From Hydractinia symbiolongicarpus (lineage: Eukaryota; Cnidaria; Hydrozoa; Anthoathecata; Hydractiniidae): a DNA stretch of 64,000 bases. Of this stretch, positions 11,187 to 23,159 are shown piece after piece. Numbering within the stretch: the first letter of the stretch is position 1; each line of letters opens with the position of its first letter. The translations under genes were made by a program, and so were the position numbers. A model generated the notes under the pieces. That model did not search any database. It was not told the origin of the DNA and saw only the letters and a program-made list of their open reading frames with translations. The stretch is from contig NC_079884.1 of NCBI RefSeq assembly GCF_029227915.1, positions 3,222,001-3,286,000 of the forward strand, in the 5' to 3' direction.

Positions 11187-14170
11187 TAAATGTGATAATT
11201 GAGCCAATTGGACTCCAAGGAATAACATTCTTCTTAATTTGATATGATTGCTGGAAGTCAGCGATTACATTAGGCTCTGTGGTAGCGCTTTATTTAAAAT
11301 TTTAGATAAATAAATCATTTTTTACTGTGGGACCAATCCTAGCCGTTAGTTCGCGCTGAAGAAATACAGACAGTTTCAAAAACTAAATTTCATTGACTTT
11401 CTAGCGGCATAAATCCGTTTGAGTTACCACGGTTGCGTCACATATTCATACCAACATGTATTTAGCGATAGTATTCGGATATTATTATGTTGCATCGCCT
11501 TTAACAGTGAAACGCTTGACTGTGGGACTTAATTGAACTAACTATGGACTGTGACCTGATAAATGTGATAAATGAGACAATTGGACTCCAAGGAATAACA
11601 TTCTTCTTAATTTGATATTATTACTGGAATTCAACGATTACATTAGGCTCTGTGGTAGCGCTTTATTTAAAAATTTAGATAAATAAATCATTTTTTACTG
11701 TGGGACCAATCCTAGCCGTTAGTTCGCGTTGAAGAAATAGAGACAGTTTCAAAAACTACATTTCATTGATTTTCTAACGGTGTCAATCCGTTTGAGTTAC
11801 AACGGTTGCGTCACATATTCGTACCAACATGTATTTAGTGATTTTTTTCCGATATTACTAAGTTGTATCGGTTTTAACAGTGAAGCGATTGACTGTGGGA
11901 CTTAATTAAACTAACTTTGGACTGTGACCTGATAAATGTGATAATTGAGCTAATTGGACTCCAAGGAATAACATTCTTCTTAATTTGATATGATTGCTGG
12001 AATTCAGCGATTACATTAGGCTCTGTGGTAGCGCTTTATTCAAAATTTTAGATAAATAAATCATTTTTTACTGTGGGACCAATCCTAGCCGTTAGTTCGC
12101 GCTGAAGAAATACAGACAGTTTCAGAAACTAAATTTCATTGACTTTCTAGCGGCATAAATCCGTTTGAGTTACAACGGTTGCGTCACATATTCATACCAA
12201 CATGTATTTAGCGATAGTATTCGGATATTATTAGGTTGCATCGCCTTTAACAGTGAAACGCTTGACTGTGGGACTTAATTGAACTAACTTTGGACTGTGA
12301 CCTGATAAATGTGATAAATGAGACAATTGGACTCCAAGGAATAACATTCTTCTTAATTTGATATTATTACTGGAATTCAACGATTACATTAGGCTCTGTG
12401 GTAGCGCTTTATTTAAAAATTTAGATAAATAAATCTTTTTTTACTGTGGGACCAATCCTAGCCGTTAGATCGCGCTGAAGAAATAGAGACAGTTTCAAAA
12501 ACTACATTTCATTGACTTTCTATCGGGGCCAATCCGTTTGAGTTACAATGGTTGCGTCACATATTCGTGCCAACATGTATTTAGTGATTTTCTTCCGATA
12601 TTACTAAGTTGCATTGCCTTTAACAGTGAAACGATTGACTGTGGGATTTAATTGAACTGATTCTGGAATGTGACGTTATAAATGTGATAATTGAGCCAAT
12701 TGGACTCCAAGGAATAACATTCTTCTTAATTTGATATGATTGCTGGAATTCAGCGATTACATTAGGCTCTGTGGTAGCGCTTTATTTAAAAATTTAGATA
12801 AATAAATCATTTTTTACTGTGGGACCAATCCTAGCCGTTAGTTCGCACTGAAGAAATACAGACAGTTTTAAAAACTACATTTCATTGACTTTCTATCAGG
12901 GTCAATCCGTTTGAGTTACAACGGTTGCGTCACATATTTGTACCAACATGTATTTTGTGATTTTCTTCCGATATTACTAAGTTGCATTGCCTTTAACAGT
13001 GAAACGCTTGACTGTGGGATTTAATTGAACTGATTCTAGAATGTGACCTTATAAATGTGATAAATAAGCCAATTGGACTCTAAGGATTAACATTCTTCTT
13101 AATTTGATATGATTGCTGGAATTCAGCGATTACATTAGGCTCTGTGGTAGCGCTTTATTTAAAAATTTAGATAAATAAATCATTTTTTACTGTGGGACCA
13201 ACCCTAGCCGTTAGTTCGCGCTGAAGAAATACAGACAGTTTCAAAAACTAAACTTCATTGACTTTCTAGCGGCATAAATCCGTTTAAGTTACAACGGTTG
13301 CGTCACATATTCGTACCAACATGTATTTAGTAATTTTCTTCCGATATTACTAAGTTGCATTGCCTTTAACAGTGAAACGCTTGACTGTGGGACTTAATTG
13401 AACTAACTTTGGACTGTGACCTGACAAATGTGATAAATGAGACAATTGGACTCCAAGGAATAACATTCTTCTTAATTTGATATGATTGCTGGAATTCAAC
13501 GATTACATTAGTCTCTGTGGCAGCGTTTTATTTAAAAATTTAGATAAATAAATCATTTTTTACTGTGGGACCAATCCTAGCCGTTAGATCGCGCTGAAGA
13601 AATAGAGACAGTTTCAAAAACTACATTTCAATGACTTTCTCACGGGGTCAATCCGTTTGAGTTACAACGGTTGCGTCACATATTCGTACCAACATGTATT
13701 TAGTGATTTTCTTCCGATATTACTAAGTTGTATTGCTTTTAACAGTGAAACGATTGAGTGTGGGAATTAATTGAACTGATTCTGGACTGTGACCTCATAA
13801 ATGTGATAAATGAGCCAATTGGTCTCCAAGCAATTACATTCTTCTTAATTTGACATGATTGCTGGAATTCAGCGATTACATTAGGCTCTGTGGTAGCGCT
13901 TTATTTAAAATTTTAGATAAATAAGACTTTTCTTACTGTGGGACCAATCCTGGCCGTTAGCACTCGCTGAATAAATAGGATCTGTTCCAAAGACAACAAT
14001 TCATTGACTTTCTAGCGGCATAAATCCGCTTGAGTTACAACGGTTCCGTCACATATTCGTACCGACATGTACATAGCGATAGTACTCGGATATTACTAGG
14101 TTGCACCGCTTTTAACAGTGAAATGATTGACTGAGGGATTTAATTGAACTGATTCTGGAGTGTGACCTTA
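11187..14170. repeat. 8-monomer block A (m31-m38)
   Basis: This is the first of three occurrences of an ordered series of eight monomers. Private variants in order are GAGTTACCACGG (near 11420), TTTCAGAAACTAAATTTC (near 12121), CTATCGGGGCC with ACAATGGTTGCG (near 12520-12550), AATAAGCCAATTGG with CTAAGGATTAAC (near 13066-13090), TCTCTGTGGCAGCG (near 13511), GATTGAGTGTGGG (near 13753) and CCGACATGTACATAGCG (near 14063). All eight are about 373 bp. This block is the most complete version and serves as reference for blocks B and C. Confidence 0.85.
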
Positions 14171-15288
14171 TAAATGTGATAAGTGAGCCAATTGGACTCC
14201 AAGGAAAAACATTCTTCTTAATTTGATATGATTGCTGGAATTCAGTGATTACATTAGGCTCTGTGGTAGCGCTTTATTTAAAATTTAGATAAATAAATCA
14301 TTTTTTACTGTGGGAGCAATCCTAGCCGTTAGTTCGCGTTGAAGAAATAGAGACAGTTTCAAAAACTACATTTCATTGATTTTCTAACGGTGTCAATCCG
14401 TTTGAGTTACAACGGTTGCGTCACATATTCGTACCAACATGTATTTACTGATTTTTTTCCGATATTACTAAGTTGTATCGGTTTCAACAGTGAAACGATT
14501 GACTGTGGGATTTAATTGAACTGATTCTGGAAGGTGACTTTATAAATGTGATAATTGAGCCAATTGGACTCCAAGGAATAAAATTCTTCTTAATTTGATA
14601 TGATTGCTGGAATTCAACGATTACATTAGGCTCTGTGGTAGCGCTTTATTAAAAAATTTAGATAAATAAATCATTTTTTACTGTGTTACCAATCCTAGCT
14701 GTTAGTTCGCGCTGAAGAAATACAGACAGTTTCAAAAACTACATTTCATTGTCTTTCTATCGGGGCCAATCCGTTGGAGTTACAACGGTTGCGTCACATA
14801 TTCGTACCAACATGTATTTAATGATTTTCTTCCGATATTACTAAGTTGCATTGCTTTTAACAGTGAAACGATTGACTGTGGGATTTAATTAAACTGATTC
14901 TGGAATGTGACCTTATAAATGTGATAATTGAGCTAATTGGACTCCAAGGAATAACATTCTTCTTAATTTGAAATGATTGCTGGAAATAAGCGATTACATT
15001 AGGCTCTGTGGTAGCGCTTTATTTAAAAATTTAGATAAATAAATCATTTTTTACTGTGGGACCAATCCTAGCCGTTAGTTCGCGTTGAAGAAATAGAGAC
15101 AGTTTCAAAAACTACATTTCATTGATTTTCTAACGGTGTCAATCCGTTTGAGTTACAACGGTTGCGTCACATATTCGTACCAACATGTATTTAGTGATTT
15201 TTTTCCGATATTACTAAGTTGTATCGGTTTTAACAGTGAAGGGATTGACTGTGGGACTTAATTAAACTAACTTTGGACTGTGACCTGA
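14171..15288. repeat. Repeat of tetramer monomers m28-m30 (m39-m41)
   Basis: These three monomers repeat m28-m30 at an offset of 4,102-4,103 bp (11 monomers), including GGAAAAACATTC, GGGAGCAATCC, CTGTGTTACCAATCC and CCGTTGGAG. The first few dozen bases of m39 (ATAAGTGAGCC) match m49 and m57 instead. m39 is therefore a mosaic, and the exchange that created the 11-monomer duplication lies within about 40 bases of its start. Copy 1 of that duplication is 10068-14170, and copy 2 runs from 14171 through block B. Confidence 0.8.
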
Positions 15289-15641
15289 TAAATGTGATAA
15301 TTGAGCCAATTGGACTCCAAGGAATAACATTCTTCTTAATTTGATATGATTGCTGGAAGTCAGCGATTACATTAGGCTCTGTGGTAGCGCTTTATTTAAA
15401 ATTTTAGATAAATAAATCATTTTTTACTGTGGGACCAATCCTAGCCGTTAGTTCGCGCTGAAGAAATACAGGCAGTTTCAAAAACTAAATTTCATTGACT
15501 TTCTAGCGCCACGGTTGCGTCACATATTCATACCAACATGTATTTAGCGATAGTATTCGGATATTATTATGTTGCATCGCCTTTAACAGTGAAACGCTTG
15601 ACTGTGGGACTTAATTGAACTAACTATGGACTGTGACCTGA
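15289..15641. repeat. Short 353-bp monomer with 20-bp deletion (m42)
   Basis: Against the matching monomer m31 and the 3' part of m49, this unit lacks 20 bp at about 15508/15509. The sequence reads TTCTAGCG directly into CCACGGTTGCG, without the usual stretch containing ATCCGTTTGAG. The loss ends immediately before the conserved box. I see no clear microhomology at the junction. It occurs only in block B, so it is younger than the duplication that made blocks A and B. Confidence 0.9.
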
Positions 15642-17879
15642 TAAATGTGATAAATGAGACAATTGGACTCCAAGGAATAACATTCTTCTTAATTTGATAT
15701 TATTACTGGAATTCAACGATTACATTAGGCTCTGTGGTAGCGCTTTATTTAAAAATTTAGATAAATAAATCATTTTTTACTGTGGGACCAATCCTAGCTG
15801 TTAGTTCGCGTTGAAGAAATAGAGACAGTTTCAAAAACTACATTTCATTGATTTTCTAACGGGGTCAATCCGTTTGAGTTACAACGGTTGCGTCACATAT
15901 TCGTACCAACATGTATTTAGTGATTTTTTTCCGATATTACTAAGTTGTATCGGTTTTAACAGTGAAGCGATTGACTGTGGGACTTATTTAAACTAACTTT
16001 GGACTGTGACCTGATAAATGTGATAATTGAGCTAATTGGACTCCAAGGAATAACATTCTTCTTAATTTGATATGATTGCTGGAATTCAGCGATTACATTA
16101 GGCTCTGTGGTAGCGCTTTATTCAAAATTTTAGATAAATAAATCATTTTTTACTGTGGGACCAATCCTAGCCGTTAGTTCGCGCTGAAGAAATACAGACA
16201 GTTTCAGAAACTAAATTTCATTGACTTTCTAGCGGCATAAATCCGTTTCAGTTACAACGGTTGCGTCACATATTCATACCAACATGTATTTAGCGATAGT
16301 ATTCGGATATTATTAGGTTGCATCGCCTTTAACAGTGAAACGCTTGACTGTGGGACTTAATTGAACTAACTTTGGACTGTGACCTGATAAATGTGATAAA
16401 TGAGACAATTGGACTCCAAGGAATAACATTCTTCTTAATTTGATATTATTACTGGAATTCAACGATTACATTAGGCTCTGTGGTAGCGCTTTATTTAAAA
16501 ATTTAGATAAATAAATCTTTTTTTACTGTGGGACCAATCCTAGCCGTTAGTTCGCACTGAAGAAATACAGACAGTTTCAAAAACTACATTTCATTGACTT
16601 TTTATCAGGGTCAATCCGTTTGAGTTACAACGGTTGCGTCACATATTCGTACCAACATGTATTTAGTGATTTTCTTCCGATATTACTAAGTTGCATTGCC
16701 TTTAACAGTGAAACGCTTGACTGTGGGATTTAATTGAACTGATTCTGGAATGTGACCTTATAAATGTGATAAATAAGCCAATTGGACTCTAAGGATTAAC
16801 ATTCTTCTTAATTTGATATGATTGCTGGAATTCAGCGATTACATTAGGCTCTGTGGTAGCGCTTTATTTAAAAATTTAGATAAATAAATCATTTTTTACT
16901 GTGGGACCAACCCTAGCCGTTAGTTCGCGCTGAAGAAATACAGACAGTTTCAAAAACTAAACTTCATTGACTTTCTAGCGGCATAAATCCGTTTAAGTTA
17001 CAACGGTTGCGTCACACATTCGTACCAACATGTATTTAGTAATTTTCTTCCGATATTACTAAGTTGCATTGCCTTTAACAGTGAAACGCTTGACTGTGGG
17101 ACTTAATTGAACTAACTTTGGACTGTGACCTGACAAATGTGATAAATGAGACAATTGGACTCCAAGGAATAACATTCTTCTTAATTTGATATGATTGCTG
17201 GAATTCAACGATTACATTAGTCTCTGTGGCAGCGCTTTATTTAAAAATTTAGATAAATAAATCATTTTTTACTGTGGGACCAATCCTAGCCGTTAGATCG
17301 CGCTGAAGAAATAGAGACAGTTTCAAAAACTACATTTCAATGACTTTCTCACGGGGTCAATCCGTTTGAGTTACAACGGTTGCGTCACATATTCGTACCA
17401 ACATGTATTTAGTGATTTTCTTCCGATATTACTAAGTTGTATTGCTTTTAACAGTGAAACGATTGAGTGTGGGAATTAATTGAACTGATTCTGGACTGTG
17501 ACCTCATAAATGTGATAAATGAGCCAATTGGTCTCCAAGCAATTACATTCTTCTTAATTTGACATGATTGCTGGAATTCAGCGATTACATTAGGCTCTGT
17601 GGTAGCGCTTTATTTAAAATTTTAGATAAATAAGACTTTTCTTACTGTGGGACCAATCCTGGCCGTTAGCACTCGCTGAATAAATAGGATCTGTTCCAAA
17701 GACAACAATTCATTGACTTTCTAGCGGCATAAATCCGCTTGAGTTACAACGGTTGCGTCACATATTCGTACCGACATGTACATAGCGATAGTACTCGGAT
17801 AATACTAGGTTGCACCGCTTTTAACAGTGAAATGATTGACTGAGGGATTTAATTGAACTGATTCTGGAGTGTGACCTTA
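15289..17879. repeat. 8-monomer block B, one monomer lost (m42-m48)
   Basis: This is the second occurrence of the block, with only seven monomers. The order matches block A up to m45, then jumps: m45 begins like m34 (AAATCTTTTTTTACTG) and ends like m35 (TTCGCACTGAAG), so one full 373-bp period has been removed by exchange between neighbours at offset about 130-165. The first monomer, m42, also has a private 20-bp deletion. The remaining markers (AAGGATTAAC, GTGGCAGCG, GATTGAGTG, CCGACATGTACATAG) follow in the same order as in block A. Confidence 0.85.
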
Positions 17880-18252
17880 TAAATGTGATAAGTGAGCCAA
17901 TTGGACTCCATGGAATAACATTATTCTTAATCCGACATGGTTGCTGGAATTCAGCGAGTACACTAGGCCCTGTGGTAGCGCTTTATTTAAAAATTTAGAT
18001 AAATAAATCATTTTTTACTGTGGAACCAATCCTAGCCGTTAGATCGCGTTGAAGAAATAGAGACAGTTTCAAAAACTAAATTTCATTGACTTTCTAGCGG
18101 CATAAATCCGTTTGAGTTACCACGGTTGCGTCACATATTCATACCAACATGTATTTAGCGATAGTATTCGGATATTATTATGTTGCATCGCCTTTAACAG
18201 TGAAACGCTTGACTGTGGGACTTAATTGAACTAACTATGGACTGTGACCTGA

Positions 18253-20862
18253 TAAATGTGATAAATGAGACAATTGGACTCCAAGGAATAACATTCTTCT
18301 TAATTTGATATTATTACTGGAATTCAACGATTACATTAGGCTCTGTGGTAGCGCTTTATTTAAAAATTTAGATAAATAAATCATTTTTTACTGTGGGACC
18401 AATCCTAGCCGTTAGTTCGCGTTGAAGAAATAGAGACAGTTTCAAAAACTACATTTCATTGATTTTCTAACGGTGTCAATCCGTTTGAGTTACAACGGTT
18501 GCGTCACATATTCGTACCAACATGTATTTAGTGATTTTTTTCCGATATTACTAAGTTGTATCGGTTTTAACAGTGAAGCGATTGACTGTGGGACTTAATT
18601 AAACTAACTTTGGACTGTGACCTGATAAATGTGATAATTGAGCTAATTGGACTCCAAGGAATAACATTCTTCTTAATTTGATATGATTGCTGGAATTCAG
18701 CGATTACATTAGGCTCTGTGGTAGCGCTTTATTCAAAATTTTAGATAAATAAATGATTTTTTACTGTGGGACCAATCCTAGCCGTTAGTTCGCGCTGAAG
18801 AAATACAGACAGTTTCAGAAACTAAATTTCATTGAATTTCTAGCGGCATAAATCCGTTTGAGTTACAACGGTTGCGTCACATATTCATACCAACATGTAT
18901 TTAGCGATAGTATTCGGATATTATTAGGTTGCATCGCCTTTAACAGTGAAACGCTTGACTGTGGGACTTAATTGAACTAACTTTGGACTGTGACCTGATA
19001 AATGTGATAAATGAGACAATTGGACTCCAAGGAATAACATTCTTCTTAATTTGATATTATTACTGGAATTCAACGATTACATTAGGCTCTGTGGTAGCGC
19101 TTTATTTAAAAATTTAGATAAATAAATCTTTTTTTACTGTGGGACCAATCCTAGCCGTTAGATCGCGCTGAAGAAATAGAGACAGTTTCAAAAACTACAT
19201 TTCATTGACTTTCTATCGGGGCCAATCCGTTTGAGTTACAATGGTTGCGTCACATATTCGTGCCAACATGTATTTAGTGATTTTCTTCCGATATTACTAA
19301 GTTGCATTGCCTTTAACAGTGAAACGATTGACTGTGGGATTTAATTGAACTGATTCTGGAATGTGACGTTATAAATGTGATAATTGAGCCAATTGGACTC
19401 CAAGGAATAACATTCTTCTTAATTTGATATGATTGGTGGAATTCAGCGATTACATTAGGCTCTGTGGTAGCGCTTTATTTAAAAATTTAGATAAATAAAT
19501 CATTTTTTACTGTGGGACCAATCCTAGCCGTTAGTTCGCACTGAAGAAATACAGACAGTTTCAAAAACTACATTTCATTGACTTTCTATCAGGGTCAATC
19601 CGTTTGAGTTACAACGGTTGCGTCACATATTCGTACCAACATGTATTTAGTGATTTTCTTCCGACATTACTAAGTTGCATTGCTTTTAACAGTGAAACGA
19701 TTGACTGTGGGATTTAATTGAACTGATTCTGGAATGTGACCTTATAAATGTGATAAACAAGCCAATTGGACTCTAAGGAATAACATTCTTCTTAATTTGA
19801 TATGATTGCTGGAATTCAGCGATTACATTAGGCTCTGTGGTAGCGCTTTATTTAAAAATTTAGATAAATAAATCATTTTTTACTGTGGTACCAACCCTAG
19901 CCGTTAGTTCGCGCTGAAGAAATACAGACAGTTTCAAAAACTAAACTTCATTGACTTTCTAGCGGCATAAATCCGTTTAAGTTACAACGGTTGCGTCACA
20001 TATTCGTACCAACATGTATTTAGTAATTTTCTTCCGATATTACTAAGTTGCATTGCCTTTAACAGTGAAACGCTTGACTGTGGGACTTAATTGAACTAAC
20101 TTTGGACTGTGACCTGACAAATGTGATAAATGAGACAATTGGACTCCAAGGAATAACATTCTTCTTAATTTGATATGATTGCTGGAATTCAACGATTACA
20201 TTAGTCTCTGTGGCAGCGCTTTAATAAAAATTTAGATAAATAAATCATTTTTTACTGTGGGACCAATCCTAGCCGTTAGATCGCGCTGAAGAAATAGAGA
20301 CAGTTTCAAAAACTACATTTCAATGACTTTCTCACGGGGTCAATCCGTTTGAGTTACAACGGTTGCGTCACATATTCGTACCAACATGTATTTAGTGATT
20401 TTCTTCCGATATTACTAAGTTGTATTGCTTTTAACAGTGAAACGATTGAGTGTGGGAATTAATTGAACTGATTCTGGACTGTGACCTCATAAATGTGATA
20501 AATGAGCCAATTGGTCTCCAAGCAATTACATTCTTCTTAATTTGACATGATTGCTGGAATTCAGCGATTACATTAGGCTCTGTGGTAGCGCTTTATTTAA
20601 AATTTTAGATAAATAAGACTTTTCTTACTGTGGGACCGATCCTGGCCGTTAGCACTCGCTGAATAAATAGGATCTGTTCCAAAGACAACAATTCATTGAC
20701 TTTCTAGCGGCATAAATCCGCTTGAGTTACAACGGTTGCGTCATATATTCGTACCGACATGTACATAGCGATAGTACTCGGATATTACTAGGTTGCACCG
20801 CTTTTAACAGTGAAATGATTGACTGAGGGATTTAATTGAACTGATTCTGGAGTGTGACCTTA
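18253..20862. repeat. 8-monomer block C (m50-m56)
   Basis: This is the third occurrence, offset about 6,690 bp from block A and 2,611 bp (7 monomers) from the start of block B. It retains the monomer lost in block B. The preceding monomer m49 (17880) is a mosaic: its 5' part matches m57 (CTCCATGGAATAACATTATTC) and its 3' part matches m31 (GAGTTACCACGG), marking the exchange that joined blocks B and C. From about 19,210 onward this block also forms the beginning of the 24.8-kb macro-unit. Confidence 0.83.
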
Positions 20863-23159
20863 TAAATGTGATAAGTGAGCCAATTGGACTCCATGGAATA
20901 ACATTATTCTTAATCCGACATGGTTGCTGGAATTCAGCGAGTACACTAGGCCCTGTGGTAGCGCTTTATTTAAAAATTTAGATAAATAAATCATTTTTTA
21001 CTGTGGGACCAATCCTAGCCGTTAGTTCGCGCTGAAGAAATAGAGAGAGTTTTAAAAACTATATTTCAATGACTTTCGAACGGGGTCAATCAGTTTGAGT
21101 TACAACGGTTGCGTCACATATTCGTACCAACATGTATTTAGTGATTTTGTTCCGATATTACTAAGTTGTATTGCTTTTAACAGTGAAACGATTGACTGTG
21201 GGAATTAATTGATCTGATTCTGGAATGTGACCTTATAAATGTGATAAATGAGCCAATTGGTCTCCAAGGAATAACATTCTTCTTAATTTGACATGATTGC
21301 TGGAATTCAGCGATTACCTTAGGCTCTGTTGTAGCGTTTTATTTAAAAATTTATATAAATAAGAATTTTCTTACTGTGGGACTAATCCTAGCCGTTAGCA
21401 CGGGCTGAATAAATAGGATCAGTTCCAAAGACTACATTACATTGACTTTCTAGTGGCATAAATCCGTTTGAGTTACAACGGTTGCGTCACATATTCGTAC
21501 CAACATGTACTTAGCGATAGTATTCGGATACTACTAAGTTGTATCGCTTTTAACAGTGAATCGATTGACTGTGGGACTTATTTGAACTAACTTTGGACTG
21601 TGACCTGATAAATGTGATAAATGAGACAATTGGACTCCAAGGAATAACATTTTTCTTAATTCGACATGGTTGCTGGAATTCAGCGAGTACACTAGGCCCT
21701 GTGGTAGCGCTTTATTTAAAAATTTAGATAAATAAATCATTTTTTACTGTGGGACCAATCCTAGCCGTTAGTTCGCGCTGAAGAAATAGAGACAGTTTTA
21801 AAAACTACATTTCAATGACATTCTAACGGGGTCAATCCGTTTGAGTTACAACAGTTGCGTCACATATTCGTACCAACATGTAATTAGTGATTTTCTTCCG
21901 ATATTACTAAGTTGCATCGCCTTTAACAGTGAAACGATTGACTGTGGGAATTAATTGATCTGATTCTGGAATGTGACCTTATAAATGTGATAAATGAGCC
22001 AATTGGTCTCCAAGGAATAACATTCTTCTTAATTTGACATGATTGCTGGAATTCAGCGATTACCTTAGGCTCTGTTGTAGCGTTTTATTTAAAAATTTAG
22101 ATAAATAAGAATTTTCTTACTGTGGGACCAATCCTGGCCGTTAGCACGGGCTGAATAAATAGGATCAGTTCCAAAGACTAAATTACATTGACTTTCTAGT
22201 TAGTTCGCGCTGAAGAAATAGAGACAGTTTTAAAAACTATATTTCAATGACTTTCTAACGGGGTCAATCCGTTTGAGTTACAACGGTTGCGTCACATATT
22301 CGTACCAACATGTATTTAGTGATTTTCTTCCGATATTACTAAGTTGCATCGCCTTTAACAGTGAAACGCTTGACTGTGGGACTTAATTGAACTAACTTTG
22401 GACTGTGACCTGATAAATGTGATAAATGAGGCAATTGGACTCCAAGGAATAACATGCTTCTTATTTTGATATGATTGCTGGAATTCAGCGATTACATTAG
22501 GCTCTGTGGTAGCGCTTTATTTAAAAATTTAGATAAATAAATCATTTTTTACTGTGGGACCAATCCTAGCCGTTAGTTCGCGTGGAAGAAATAGAGACAG
22601 TTTCAAAAACTACATTTCATTGATTTTCTACCGGTTTCAATCCGTTTGAGTTACAACGGTTGCGTCACATATTCGTAACAACATGTATTTAGTGATTTTT
22701 TTCCGATATTACTAAGTTGTAGCGGTTTTAACAGTGAAGCGATTGACTGTGGGACTTAATTAAACTAACTTTGGACTGTGACCTGATAAATGTGATAAAT
22801 GAGACAATCGGACTCCAAGGAATAACATTCTTCTTAATTTGATATGATTGCTGGAATTCAACGATCACATTAGGCTCTGTGGTAGCGCTTTATTTAAAAA
22901 TTTAGATAAATAAATCATTTTTTACTGTGGGACCAATCCTAGCCGTTAGTTCGCGTTGAAGAAATAGAGACAGTTTCAAAAACTACATTTCATTGATTTT
23001 CTCCCGGTGTCAATCCGTTTGAGTTACAACGGTTGCGTCACATATTCGTACCAACATGTATTTAGTGATTTTCTTCCGATATTACTAAGTTGTATTGCTT
23101 TTAACAGTGAAACGATTGAGTGTGGGAATTAATTGAACTGATTCTGGACTGTGACCTCA
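20490..23159. repeat. 2,670-bp tandem duplication, first unit (m56-m62)
   Basis: Seven monomers, one of them the 432-bp type, are repeated immediately afterwards at 2,670 bp (20490/23160, 20863/23533, 21236/23906, 21609/24279, 21982/24652, 22414/25084). The last monomer, m62, is the junction. It begins like m69 (GAGACAATCGG) but from about 23,004-23,062 follows m55 (TGTATTGC, GATTGAGTG). Macro-copy 2 has this series only once, so the duplication happened in copy 1 after, or independently of, the macro-duplication. Confidence 0.9.
22141..22258. repeat. 59-bp internal duplication in m60
   Basis: Homologous segments 22141-22199 (TTAGCACGGGCTGAATAAAT...) and 22200-22258 (TTAGTTCGCGCTGAAGAAAT...) stand side by side, so the monomer starting at 21982 is 432 bp. 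The two halves are different variant types, GGGCTG and CGCTGAAG. The extra segment therefore came from exchange between two different monomers misaligned by 59 bp, and not from slippage within one. The junction reads CTTTCTAGTTAGTTCG, joining a TTTCTAG end to a TTAG start. Confidence 0.93.

Noticed and set aside
21534-21740. Minus-strand 68-codon frame, repeated at 24204-24410 and 46327-46533
   Set aside because: These are copies of one monomer variant (m58-m59 and its duplicates). Their recurrence reflects the 2,670-bp and 24.8-kb duplications and does not indicate conservation of a protein.
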